DNA of 64,000 nucleotides, taken from Paenarthrobacter sp. JL.01a. GTDB lineage: Bacteria; Actinomycetota; Actinomycetes; Actinomycetales; Micrococcaceae. Shown piece by piece: positions 41,271 to 49,823 of this stretch (the stretch's first letter is position 1; each line of letters starts with the position of its first letter). The stretch spans positions 1,054,001 to 1,118,000 of the forward strand of contig NZ_CP104877.1 of assembly GCF_025452095.1 (NCBI RefSeq). Direction: 5' to 3'. The translations under genes were made by a program, and so were the position numbers. The notes under the pieces are model-generated. The model was not told where the DNA came from. It was given only the letters and a program-made list of their open reading frames with translations, and made no database searches.

Positions 41271-42296
41271 ATGACGAACGTAGTGACCCTCGGCCTGGTG
41301 GGCGTGGGCCGGATCGGCGTGATGCACGCCAACAACATCAGCGCGCTCAACGACACAATGGCACAGGACGGAGTGCAGGTGCGGCTGAAGCTGACGGACG
41401 TTGCGGAGAAGCACGCGCGCTCCGTCGCGGACAGCGTCGGTGCTGAATTCGTGGGCTCGGTGGAGGAACTGATCGCCTCCGGGGTGGACGGCCTGGTTAT
41501 AGCTACAGGTACAGCAACGCATCCCGACCTCATCAGGGCTGGAGTGGATGCCGGTATCCCCGTGTTCTGCGAAAAGCCAGTAGCCGTGAACGTGGCGGAA
41601 TCGCTTCCGGTCCTGGATTATATCCGCGAAAAGAACGGAGTAGTGCAGATCGGGCATCAGCGCCGCTTCGATGCGGGCTACCTTGAGGCCAAACGCGCCT
41701 ACGAAGCCGGAGAACTCGGGTGGATCCACTCGGTCAGGGCCGTCACCTGCGACATGACCCCGCCCCCGGTCGAATTCCTAGCTACCTCGGGTGGTCTGTT
41801 CCGCGACTGTTCCGTCCACGACTTCGACATCCTCCGCTGGCTCACCGGCAAGGAAATCGTTGAGGTCTACTCCAAAGGTTCCAATAATGGCGACCCGGCG
41901 ATCGGCGAGGTGGGCGACGTTGATACCGCTTTGGCGGTTGTGACGTTCGACGACGGCACGGTAGGCACGGTCTCAGCCAGCCGATACAACGGGGCCGGGC
42001 ACGATGTCCGGCTGGAACTCCAGGGTTCCGAACGCTCGGTCCTGGTGGGCATGGACCAGCAGATGGCCATGCGTTCTGCTGAGTCGGGAGTGGTGTTTCC
42101 CTCCGGAACGGCGCATGCCACCTTCGCTGAGCGCTTCGATCAGGCATACCGGTCCGAGATGGCGGCGTTCGTGGAACTCGTGCTTGGGCAACGAAAAAAC
42201 CCTTGCACTCCCGAGGACGCAGTGGCCGCATCCAAGGTAGCCGATGCAGCACAGGAGTCCCTGGAAACAGGTTTGCCGGTCAGGGTCTCTGCCTAG
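41271..42296 (+). CDS. Inositol 2-dehydrogenase-like Gfo/Idh/MocA oxidoreductase
   Basis: A 341-residue NAD-dependent dehydrogenase closely similar in layout to IolG. It has the Rossmann motif LGLVGVGRIGVMHANN at residues 7-22, EKP in PVFCEKPVAVNVAES, and the catalytic region GHQRRFDAGYLEAK followed by DCSVHDFDILRWL. It may use scyllo- or D-chiro-inositol, or be a second myo-inositol enzyme. A GTG at 41256 is in frame, but ATG 41271, with GGAG 6 nt upstream, is preferred. It has its own promoter and IolR-like site. Confidence 0.88.
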   Translation: MTNVVTLGLVGVGRIGVMHANNISALNDTMAQDGVQVRLKLTDVAEKHARSVADSVGAEFVGSVEELIASGVDGLVIATGTATHPDLIRAGVDAGIPVFCEKPVAVNVAESLPVLDYIREKNGVVQIGHQRRFDAGYLEAKRAYEAGELGWIHSVRAVTCDMTPPPVEFLATSGGLFRDCSVHDFDILRWLTGKEIVEVYSKGSNNGDPAIGEVGDVDTALAVVTFDDGTVGTVSASRYNGAGHDVRLELQGSERSVLVGMDQQMAMRSAESGVVFPSGTAHATFAERFDQAYRSEMAAFVELVLGQRKNPCTPEDAVAASKVADAAQESLETGLPVRVSA

Positions 42297-42322
42297 TCGC
42301 TCCGTGCTCCCTATGCTCTTGC

Positions 42323-44116
42323 TTATGTTCTGAGCGGTGGAGACTGTCCGGTAAACACTGTGTGGTGGTGGTTGCGGCGGGGTGTTTGGTGGGGGTCGAT
42401 GTGGGGTGGGGGGATGAACCGGGGTGTGCCGGTTTTCATGTCGATGTGCCATTGCTCTTTGTGGATGAGGTGGTGGTGGTGGGAGCAGAGGAGGGTGCCG
42501 TTTTCTGTTCCTGTGGTGCCGCCGTGTGACCAGTAGGTGATGTGGTGGGCTTCGCACCAGGGGGCTGGGAGGGTGCAGTCGGGGAAGGCGCAGCCTTGGT
42601 CGCGGGCGGTGATGGCTTTGCGGATGTGGGGTGGGAAGAGGCGGGTGGCGCGGCCGATGTCGAGGATTTGGGAGTCGGTGCCGAGCAGGACGGGGATGAT
42701 GTCGGCGTCGCAGGCGATTTTGCGGATGGTGTTTGGGTGCAGGCGGCCGGTGAACGTCGCTGTCCCGGTGCTGATGCCGGGGTTGGTGTGGTTGTAGCGG
42801 GTGATGGTGTTGAGGAGGTCGCGGTGGTCGATGGTGACGGTGAGTTGGGGTCGGAGTCCGCCGTTGGTGGGTAGTTTTCCGGTGGTCATGGCCACGGCGC
42901 AGGCTCCGACGAGTCCGTCGAGGAGTTTTTGGGCGCGGGAGCGCCGGTCCAGTACCGGACCGTGGTTGGCTTCGGGGGCAGTGTCTGGGTCTGCGGTGCC
43001 GGTGCTGGTGCTGGTGCTGGTGTTGGTGTCTGGTTTTGTGGTGTTCGCGGTGGTGGTGGTGAGTCGGGGGTTGGTGGCGGTGTTCATGGCGGTGGTGAGG
43101 GTTTCGTATTGTTCGGCGGTGGCGAAGATTTCGAGGTGGTGGAGTCCGTAGCGGCGTCGGCGGCGCAGGAACGCGCCTTGGGTGTGGCGGAGGGCTTCTT
43201 CGGAGGGTTCGGGACCGTCTTGGTCGATGCGATCGGTCCAGCGTCGGGTCATGGTGGTGACGAAGTCGGGGTCGGACTGGGTGGCGGTGCGGGTCAGGGC
43301 GTGTTCCATCCGGGTGATGGTGTCCTGGTCGGTGAGGTGTTGGATCTTCTCCAGGGCGGTGGCGATGATCGTGGCGGACCGGGAGGGTATTTGGGCTGTT
43401 GCGAGGGCTTGGGCGAGGTGTTCGCGCCGGGCCGGGACTTGTTGGCCGGTTGTTCCCTCCCCGGGCAGGGCATCTGCGGCCAGTGATAACCGGCGGCGGG
43501 CTTCGCCGATCCCGATCCGCAACCGTGCCCGCAGGAACTCCGCCGGGTTCCGGTACCCGTCATCAAGGACACTGCCCGCACTAGCGCCGGCACTATCAGC
43601 GCCTGTGCCCGCCCCAGCACCAGTCGCGCCCCCATTCGCTGCAGGCTCGGTCCACCCTGTCCGCCACTCCGGCGCGCCCGATCCCTGCACCTGCAACCGC
43701 GCCTCATTCCGGGTCCGTTCCACGGCTTGGGCCGCGATGATCTGGACGTACTCAAGTGTCCGGGCCAGGTCCTCGACCCTGCCCGCGAAATCCGCCGCCT
43801 CCACGAACCCGAACAACAGCGCCTCCGCCGCAGCAGCACCCCGCAAACCGGCCAACGCCTCCACCGCATCATCAAGGAAAGCGCCCACCTCTGGGGCAGA
43901 CCCGCCGCGGGCCACGCTGCTCCCATCCGTGTCACCAAGCCGGGGCAGAATGCGGGCACCGTCTGGAAGATCTGCGGACAGGGATCCCGCGGAGCCATCG
44001 GTGGGCGGGCCCAGCACAGGGGAGGCCCTCATAGCTTCATCAAGCCCCACCAAGGGCGTTTCTCCGCGACCGGGAAACACCGTCCCGGGTGCAACAAGCC
44101 GCCCCATCCCATCCAT
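42323..44116 (-). CDS. DUF222/HNH endonuclease (13E12-type repeat family)
   Basis: A 597-residue protein with an N-terminal DUF222 domain (about residues 90-330, including GYRNPAEFLRARLRIG) and a C-terminal HNH nuclease motif. The motif reads CAFPDCTLPAPWCEAHHI, then SHGGTTGTENGTLLCSHHHH, with the metal ligands spaced as in HNH enzymes. Such proteins occur in many copies in actinobacterial genomes (13E12 family) and are thought to be selfish or recombination-related nucleases. The middle has low-complexity Thr/Ser/Asn repeats from CTGGTG runs at about 43000-43040. No partner gene is seen. Confidence 0.9.
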   Translation of the reverse strand: MDGMGRLVAPGTVFPGRGETPLVGLDEAMRASPVLGPPTDGSAGSLSADLPDGARILPRLGDTDGSSVARGGSAPEVGAFLDDAVEALAGLRGAAAAEALLFGFVEAADFAGRVEDLARTLEYVQIIAAQAVERTRNEARLQVQGSGAPEWRTGWTEPAANGGATGAGAGTGADSAGASAGSVLDDGYRNPAEFLRARLRIGIGEARRRLSLAADALPGEGTTGQQVPARREHLAQALATAQIPSRSATIIATALEKIQHLTDQDTITRMEHALTRTATQSDPDFVTTMTRRWTDRIDQDGPEPSEEALRHTQGAFLRRRRRYGLHHLEIFATAEQYETLTTAMNTATNPRLTTTTANTTKPDTNTSTSTSTGTADPDTAPEANHGPVLDRRSRAQKLLDGLVGACAVAMTTGKLPTNGGLRPQLTVTIDHRDLLNTITRYNHTNPGISTGTATFTGRLHPNTIRKIACDADIIPVLLGTDSQILDIGRATRLFPPHIRKAITARDQGCAFPDCTLPAPWCEAHHITYWSHGGTTGTENGTLLCSHHHHLIHKEQWHIDMKTGTPRFIPPPHIDPHQTPRRNHHHTVFTGQSPPLRT

Positions 44117-44494
44117 GAATCAAGCCTGTCACCCCCGAAGAAACCCCATAAGCCCACAACCGCCGTATGTGGACAAACCACCCTATGTGGACAACGTTGG
44201 AGCGCCGCATGCCCAGCCGCGGCCTGCTCCGGCACCCTCGAACCGCCGCCCAAGATACCAACCCAGCACTCAGCCCCATCCCAGCCCCACACCGGCGTGA
44301 GCCAAGAGCACGGAGCCGGGTACCGCCGTCGAACGCGCTTCCGGACTCCGTCGCACAGGACTCCGTCGCACAAGAACCCGTCGCGCAACCACACGCGCCC
44401 CCAACAAGCCCGCGCACAAAGCGTCCGCACATAGCTGACGCGGGCCGAAGAGTCTGGGGGAAAACTCCGACCCGCGCCAGGTTTTTGGGGTTGG
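44117..44494. other. Gene-free stretch with DnaA-box-like sites and a 15-bp tandem repeat
   Basis: 378 bases between two minus-strand genes with no credible ORF. It holds two TTGTCCACA sites on the minus strand (44168-44176 and 44186-44194, 18 bases apart) and three copies of a 15-bp tandem repeat of the form GACTCCGTCGCACAR (44344-44388). The part next to 44117 should carry the HNH promoter. Confidence 0.6.
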
Positions 44495-47401
44495 CTAGCC
44501 GATCAATGCCATGGCTTGCCAACCGGTACCGAGGCTGGTGGGTGGGACGTTGCTCAGGGTCCCGCTGCCGCTGCCTGGGTAGAGCCACAGGGTGTCGCCG
44601 ATCCGGCCGATCACGTCGTTCTTGCCATCGCCGTCGAGGTCCCGGGGCCCTGCGATCAATGTTCGGTTGTCCCAGCCCGCGGAGATCTGCTTCCAGGGGA
44701 GCCATCCGCGGGTTCCGTCGCCCGGGTAGAGCCAGAGGGCGCCTGTATCCGCGCGCCTGGCCAGCACATCCGTCGTACCATCTCCATTAAAGTCCCCCGT
44801 GCTCAGAATTGCATTCATAACATTCCAGCCGGTTCCGATGGTGGTTGGTGTACGAAGACCACCGCTCCCTGTGCCCTCGTAGAGTCGCAGATCCCCGCTG
44901 CTCCTCCGGGCGATGACATCCGGTATGCCGTCGCCGCTGAAGTCGCCGGGGGAGAACAGCTGGCTCATGGTGGTCCACCCGATGCTCACCTGGACCCGTG
45001 GCCCGAAGCTGCCGGCGCCGTCGCCCGGGTAGAACCACAGCACATCTCCGCCGCGGGCCAGCAGATCCGGTTTGCCGTCCTTGTTGAAGTCGCCGGGGGT
45101 GATGATGTCAGTGATCGTTGACCATGCCGGCGCCGCGAGCGCTGTCTGCCGTGGGCCGAGTCCGCCTGCGCCGTCACCTGGGTAGAGGAACAGGTTGCCG
45201 GCACTGTCGGAGGACAGGACATCTGCCTTGCCGTCACTGTTGAAGTCATGGGACGACGGCGGACCGGCTGCGGGAACCGTGTACGTCTGGGTTCCAACGG
45301 GCGAGGCGTTCCCTGCCGTATCCACTCCGATGTACTTCAGGTTCAGTTGCGTCGTCCCCATGACAATCGGGGTGGAGTACAAGATGTTCGTTGCAGATAC
45401 CGTGGCAGTCGGGGTGCTGCCGTCGGTGGTGTAGTAGATGCTGGCGCCCGGCTCATCGGCGGAGAGGGTGATGGTCGCCCCGCTGGCCAGTGCCCGGCTG
45501 GTCGGACTGGCCGTCACCACAGGTGCCCTGGTGTCCGGCGGGACGGTATAGGTCTGTGTGACGACGTCCGATACGTTGCCGGCAGGATCCGTGGCGAAGA
45601 ACTTGAGGGTCATCGGATCCGGGCCCGGGAACACAATGGGTGCGGAGTACACCACGCCTGCTGCCAGGGGATCACTGCCGTCCTTGGTGTACTTGATGAC
45701 GGAGTTTGCCTCATTGGATGTCAACGTGATGGTGGTGCCCGGAGCGTATGGACCGCTTGTCGGGTTGGCCGTCACCACTGGCTTGGTGACGTCAGGGCCG
45801 GTGGAGTAGGTCTGGGTGACCACGGCGGAGGGGTTGTTCGCAGTATCCACAGCGAAGTACTTCAGCGTCAGCGGACCATTCACCGTGATCGGGGTGGCGT
45901 ACTTGGCGCTTGCCGTGGTGGGCGTGCTTCCATCCAGCGTGTAGTAGATCGTGGCGGGTTCGTTCGCTGCCAGTGTGACCTTCTGTCCGATGTCATACGT
46001 TCCGCCTGCGGGGGTCGCTGTTACTTCCGGCGCGATGACATCGGCAGTGATGTGGGCCTCGAACTCGGACAGGCCCACATTGGTGGTGGAGGCGCTCACG
46101 GAGCTGATGTTGAAGCGGACCGAGGTGACCGTACGGGCCGGGAAGTTCACGGTGAGTCCGGAGCCGTTGTTGGGCAGGGCTCCCACAGGCACCGTGCTTC
46201 CGTCCGGGAAGGCCAGGTTGCCGCCGGTGACCTGGTCGCTGAGGACCGGCCGGTCGAACAGCGTTACTGCGTTGATGGTCCGGGCGGGGGAGAAGTTGTA
46301 CTGGATCCAGCTGCCGGCTTTGCCCCCGTTGGTCACCCATTCCCGGCCAGCGTCCATGGGGGTGCCCCAGGCGTAGCCATCGCGGGCCTTTTCCGGGCTC
46401 TGTGCCGAAGCTTTCTGGGAGGACGCGCTCACCGTGGTTCCTGCTGATTTGGCGGCGTTGCCGGTCCATTCGATGGCAGTGATGTATTGCCGCTTGAGCC
46501 AGTCGCTGTAAGGAGGTGCGGGGCAGGGTGTGTCGCAGAGGTACTTGTCGAAGTCCGCGAAGCGTACAAAGGTATTGACCTTGTTGGTCAGATCAGCGCC
46601 GGTGACATTTTGGGCGTACTCGTCGATCACATAGGCGTCGTAGGCCGAGGCCGTGTGGGGACCGGTGTAGGCCCGGCTGGCCAGTTGGGCAAACTTTGCC
46701 GTGGCCCAGTGGTCGCTGTGGTCATAGGGGTTCTGGTAGCTGCCGGTCCAGTCCTGGGTGCGGAAGGTGGTGGGCCGGTAATTGGCCACCAGCTGGTTCA
46801 AGGTCGTTTGGAACTGGCTCTTGGTGAACGCTGCGGCCCCATCAACCGGGCGGATGGAGCTAAGCCTGCCGTCCCACAGCTTCAGGATGCTCTGGCCGCC
46901 GTAGCGGCTGCTCCCTGTCCCGTCGGGGAAGCCGTCCGGAAGCCGCATGAAGACAACGGAAATGTTGGGTGCCGCATTCAATGTCTGAAGCGTAAGGGGC
47001 CGCCCGGGAATGCCGGCGTCCGAGGTAGTCCAGGCGTCAGCGACGCCGGCCATTTTCGAATAGCTCGCCCGGATTCCGGCTTCAAGGCTGTTCCAATAAC
47101 TTGGGCCCTCGCCGGCTTCGCCGGCTGTGGTGTAAACGGTCTGTACGCACCGTTTGGCCTGGATGTCCCGCATGAAATCAGGACTGATGAAAATCAGGTC
47201 GTCGTCCGTGTGGGCCACCACTTGCATGGCACCGCCGGTGCCAGGACAAGGCGGAACCGCCGCTGAAGCAGGCGCAGCGATACCCACCGTCAATGCGGAG
47301 AAGGCAACGGTTGAGCCCAGCAGCAAGCCAAGGATTTTCCGAGTACGAAACAGGGGGAATTGATGACGACGCCGAGCGTATTTTGGACGGTCCACAACCA
47401 T
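44495..47401 (-). CDS. Secreted PIG-L family deacetylase with chitobiase-C and FG-GAP repeats
   Basis: A 968-residue exported multidomain protein. The signal peptide ends near PASAAVP (about residue 48). The PIG-L-type zinc deacetylase has AHTDDDLIFISP at 63-74 (H64, D66, D67) and the distal ligands HSDH at 228-231. Next comes a discoidin-like sheet domain (about 325-455, WIQYNFSPARTINAVTLFDRP, split), then three chitobiase/hexosaminidase C-terminal-type repeats (YYTLDGSTPT and relatives, about 455-720). The C-terminus has five FG-GAP/VCBS repeats (DFNSDGKADVL, DFNKDGKPDLL, DFSGDGIPDVI, DFNGDGTTDVL, DLDGDGKNDVI). It probably de-N-acetylates an extracellular GlcNAc-containing glycan. GTG 47395 is an alternative start with better ribosome spacing. 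Confidence 0.9.
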   Translation of the reverse strand: MVVDRPKYARRRHQFPLFRTRKILGLLLGSTVAFSALTVGIAAPASAAVPPCPGTGGAMQVVAHTDDDLIFISPDFMRDIQAKRCVQTVYTTAGEAGEGPSYWNSLEAGIRASYSKMAGVADAWTTSDAGIPGRPLTLQTLNAAPNISVVFMRLPDGFPDGTGSSRYGGQSILKLWDGRLSSIRPVDGAAAFTKSQFQTTLNQLVANYRPTTFRTQDWTGSYQNPYDHSDHWATAKFAQLASRAYTGPHTASAYDAYVIDEYAQNVTGADLTNKVNTFVRFADFDKYLCDTPCPAPPYSDWLKRQYITAIEWTGNAAKSAGTTVSASSQKASAQSPEKARDGYAWGTPMDAGREWVTNGGKAGSWIQYNFSPARTINAVTLFDRPVLSDQVTGGNLAFPDGSTVPVGALPNNGSGLTVNFPARTVTSVRFNISSVSASTTNVGLSEFEAHITADVIAPEVTATPAGGTYDIGQKVTLAANEPATIYYTLDGSTPTTASAKYATPITVNGPLTLKYFAVDTANNPSAVVTQTYSTGPDVTKPVVTANPTSGPYAPGTTITLTSNEANSVIKYTKDGSDPLAAGVVYSAPIVFPGPDPMTLKFFATDPAGNVSDVVTQTYTVPPDTRAPVVTASPTSRALASGATITLSADEPGASIYYTTDGSTPTATVSATNILYSTPIVMGTTQLNLKYIGVDTAGNASPVGTQTYTVPAAGPPSSHDFNSDGKADVLSSDSAGNLFLYPGDGAGGLGPRQTALAAPAWSTITDIITPGDFNKDGKPDLLARGGDVLWFYPGDGAGSFGPRVQVSIGWTTMSQLFSPGDFSGDGIPDVIARRSSGDLRLYEGTGSGGLRTPTTIGTGWNVMNAILSTGDFNGDGTTDVLARRADTGALWLYPGDGTRGWLPWKQISAGWDNRTLIAGPRDLDGDGKNDVIGRIGDTLWLYPGSGSGTLSNVPPTSLGTGWQAMALIG

Positions 47402-47599
47402 TGCTCCTCGAGCAGATGTTGGGCCCCCCAGCCGGCAAATTTACGACGCCCCCCCTGACGCCATTCAGTTGGGTACTGCGGTTCCTCCAACAAATGGAAG
47501 TGAAGCAGTGATGGTTACTGTACTCCTTGGGGTAACTCCATGGCTAGGGTCCAGGCCGGACCATTCGTCGGATCCCGGCAGACGGGTGTGCGCGGCCAT

Positions 47600-47611
47600 T
47601 ACGCTGAAACC
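47600..47611 (+). promoter_or_regulatory. Leaderless-type -10 of the LOG-like gene
   Basis: TACGCT (47600-47605, TANNNT) lies 6 nt before the ATG at 47612, with no ribosome site between. Confidence 0.5.
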
Positions 47612-48745
47612 ATGAACCGCACCGCAGCGTTGAACCCCAGTCCCAGAACTCTCGACGTCGAGAGCATGGTTCACTTCGATCGATTGGTTCGCGCCGGGGC
47701 CGTCTCAATGCATGGCTGGCATGCACAATCGTTGGACCTTCGGGGCTACTCCCGCCAGTTGAAAGCCATGGACCCCCAGGGTGCGATCTTCCTTGGCTGC
47801 ACCTTCGACACCGGTGTGGAGGACAGCCTGCGAAGGCGCGGTGCGCTGATTTTCCCCAAGCTGCAGGGCATCCCTTTCGACCCCTACCGTGGAAGCCTTT
47901 ACACCCCGGCGGAGCTCTATCCGGACATCCCGGAAACCGAGTACGAGGCCACCACCGACGCGCAGGTCTACCAGTGGAGCATCCTGCCTGGCCAGCGGCA
48001 GAGCCTCGACGCGACGCTCGCCGCAGCCCTGCACGACCACGCCATCGGCGACGCCTTGGACGAGGCACTTGACCAGGGCGCTTTCGCCGGGAGCAGGATC
48101 GTGGGGGTCATGGGCGGCCATGCTGCCCAGCGCGGTTCCAAGGAATTTGCCGACGCCGCCCGGCTGGGCAGTTTGCTCGCGAGGGCCGGCTTCGCCGTCG
48201 CCACCGGCGGAGGTCCGGGAGCCATGGAGGCGGCAAATATGGGCGCGTACTTCAGTGCAAGGCCCGACGCCGAACTGGAGGCCGCCGTCGGATCGCTCGC
48301 CGAGGTTCCGGGGTTCAGGCCCTCGGTGACGGCTTGGGCGCGGCAGGCGGCGGCCGTCGTCGAACGTTATCCCGACGGTACCCCGACGCTGGGCATCCCC
48401 ACCTGGTTCTATGGGCACGAGCCACCCAACCTGTTCGCCACCCACATCGCAAAATACTTCGCCAATGCCATCCGGGAGGCGATCCTCCTTGAACTTTGCA
48501 ACGGCGGGATCGTGTTCCTGCCCGGGGCCGCAGGGACTGTGCAGGAAATTTTCCAGGACGCCTGCGAGAACTACTACGGAGCGCCCGAAACCATCACGCC
48601 CATGGTCCTTGTGGGACGTGAACACTGGGAGCGGACCTTCCCGGCCTGGCCCATGCTGCAAAGCCTTGCGGCGGGCAAACCCATGGCGGAGCGGATCTTC
48701 CTGGTGGATACGGTGGACGAGGCACTCGCGGTCCTGGCGGGATGA
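47612..48745 (+). CDS. LOG-like Rossmann-fold nucleotide-binding protein
   Basis: A 377-residue protein with a C-terminal lysine-decarboxylase-like (LOG/TIGR00730) domain. The phosphate-binding motif is ATGGGPGAMEAANMG, and a second motif is IVFLPGAAGTVQEIFQDA, a variant of PGGxGTxxE. LOG proteins release cytokinin bases from their nucleotides or act as general nucleotide 5'-monophosphate phosphoribohydrolases. The extra N-terminal 130 residues, with a YSRQLKAMD region, are unusual for simple LOG. The frame opens at 47540, but ATG 47612 has the -10 box above. The exact reaction is not known. Confidence 0.82.
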   Translation: MNRTAALNPSPRTLDVESMVHFDRLVRAGAVSMHGWHAQSLDLRGYSRQLKAMDPQGAIFLGCTFDTGVEDSLRRRGALIFPKLQGIPFDPYRGSLYTPAELYPDIPETEYEATTDAQVYQWSILPGQRQSLDATLAAALHDHAIGDALDEALDQGAFAGSRIVGVMGGHAAQRGSKEFADAARLGSLLARAGFAVATGGGPGAMEAANMGAYFSARPDAELEAAVGSLAEVPGFRPSVTAWARQAAAVVERYPDGTPTLGIPTWFYGHEPPNLFATHIAKYFANAIREAILLELCNGGIVFLPGAAGTVQEIFQDACENYYGAPETITPMVLVGREHWERTFPAWPMLQSLAAGKPMAERIFLVDTVDEALAVLAG

Positions 48746-48769
48746 GCGCCCGGCTGTAATCACCCCGGC

Positions 48770-49705
48770 CTAGAAGTCCTTGCTGCACGGTCCTGCACCG
48801 AGCTTGGCCAACCCGGTCAGGTCGCCGGCTGCATAGTGCCGGACCCAGGATGCCTGGCCGTACATGAGCTGGCGGGGATCGTCCACGTGGTCCAGCCCCA
48901 CCAGATGCCCCAGTTCGTGCATGATGACAGCGACGCCGATCTCGTCCCCGTCCGGGGTGTCCACGATGCCTGCGAACTGCGGGGCATCCAATGACACCGT
49001 CCCTGTCACGTACGCCTTGTATCCGTTGCTCAGGCCGATGGAGGAACTCCCGCCCAGGCCCACGGTCTGCCCGGTCAGGCGCGGTACCTGTTCCGGTGTG
49101 CTCCACGCGATGAGCACCGGCGCCCAACGATCGCCATACCTGGCAGGCTGGTAGCCGGAACGGTTGGGGGAGGGGATCTCGGAGCTGGGCCCGTCGTAGA
49201 TGAACTTCAAGCCGGTGGCATTGCTGGCCTGCTGGACGGCCTCTTCCACCAAGTCCTGCCACGAAGCAGGTGCGAGGTCCGAGTTCACCACATAATGGAT
49301 GGGCCTGCAGGGTGAATAGGCCAGCGGTGTTCCGTCCGCCTTGACGGCCAGGAACTTGTACGAGCTGCTGGCCTGGAGCACTGGCGGGGGCGCCCCAAGG
49401 GGTGCATCCGCTTCTTCCCGGCCAGGCAAGGGATCATCGCGTTGTCCAAATGGCGCGAAGCCGGGGCGGGCCGGCTGGCTTTGCGTTTGTGATGACCCGT
49501 ACAGAAACTGCTGCAGTTCACCGCCGAAAAAAGCACCGGCGCAGACGAGCCCCAGAATTCCGAGCAGGAACAAGATGACGGCGACGCTGCTGTGCTTGAT
49601 GGGCGGGCGGGGTTCCGGTGGTTCGCGCGGACCTGGCGACGGCGGAAGGAAACGGGGCCGGGGAGGATCCGGGTCCGGCCACTTGGACGACCCATAAGGT
49701 TCCAT
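48770..49705 (-). CDS. Membrane-anchored metzincin (matrixin-like) protease, copy 1
   Basis: A 311-residue protein with a proline-rich N-terminus (PDPDPPRPRFLPP), one membrane helix (about 41-60) and an outside catalytic domain. The zinc motif is HELGHLVGLDHVDD at 263-276, with the three His ligands and catalytic Glu of the metzincin family, followed by the Met-turn in QLMYG (M281). The upstream SPCRPIHYVVN and RYGDRWAPVLIAWSTPE blocks are shared with the next gene. It is likely an extracellular zinc endopeptidase. The Pro-rich head and single helix argue for surface attachment. The substrate is unknown. Confidence 0.87.
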   Translation of the reverse strand: MEPYGSSKWPDPDPPRPRFLPPSPGPREPPEPRPPIKHSSVAVILFLLGILGLVCAGAFFGGELQQFLYGSSQTQSQPARPGFAPFGQRDDPLPGREEADAPLGAPPPVLQASSSYKFLAVKADGTPLAYSPCRPIHYVVNSDLAPASWQDLVEEAVQQASNATGLKFIYDGPSSEIPSPNRSGYQPARYGDRWAPVLIAWSTPEQVPRLTGQTVGLGGSSSIGLSNGYKAYVTGTVSLDAPQFAGIVDTPDGDEIGVAVIMHELGHLVGLDHVDDPRQLMYGQASWVRHYAAGDLTGLAKLGAGPCSKDF

Positions 49706-49823
49706 GGAACCCCCTGACGTGGAGGCCGCGGACGAGCGGTGGGGCGCCGCCGTCGGCCGTATCCGTCAGCATAGGTCCAGCACGGTCCGGAGTCCATGGC
49801 GTCGTGTTCCCGCAGGAGGTCGG

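Noticed and set aside
43000..43040. A GGTGCT-type repeat run as a possible CRISPR or regulatory repeat
   Set aside because: The units are about 6 bases, not spaced, and translate to Thr/Ser repeats in the HNH gene.
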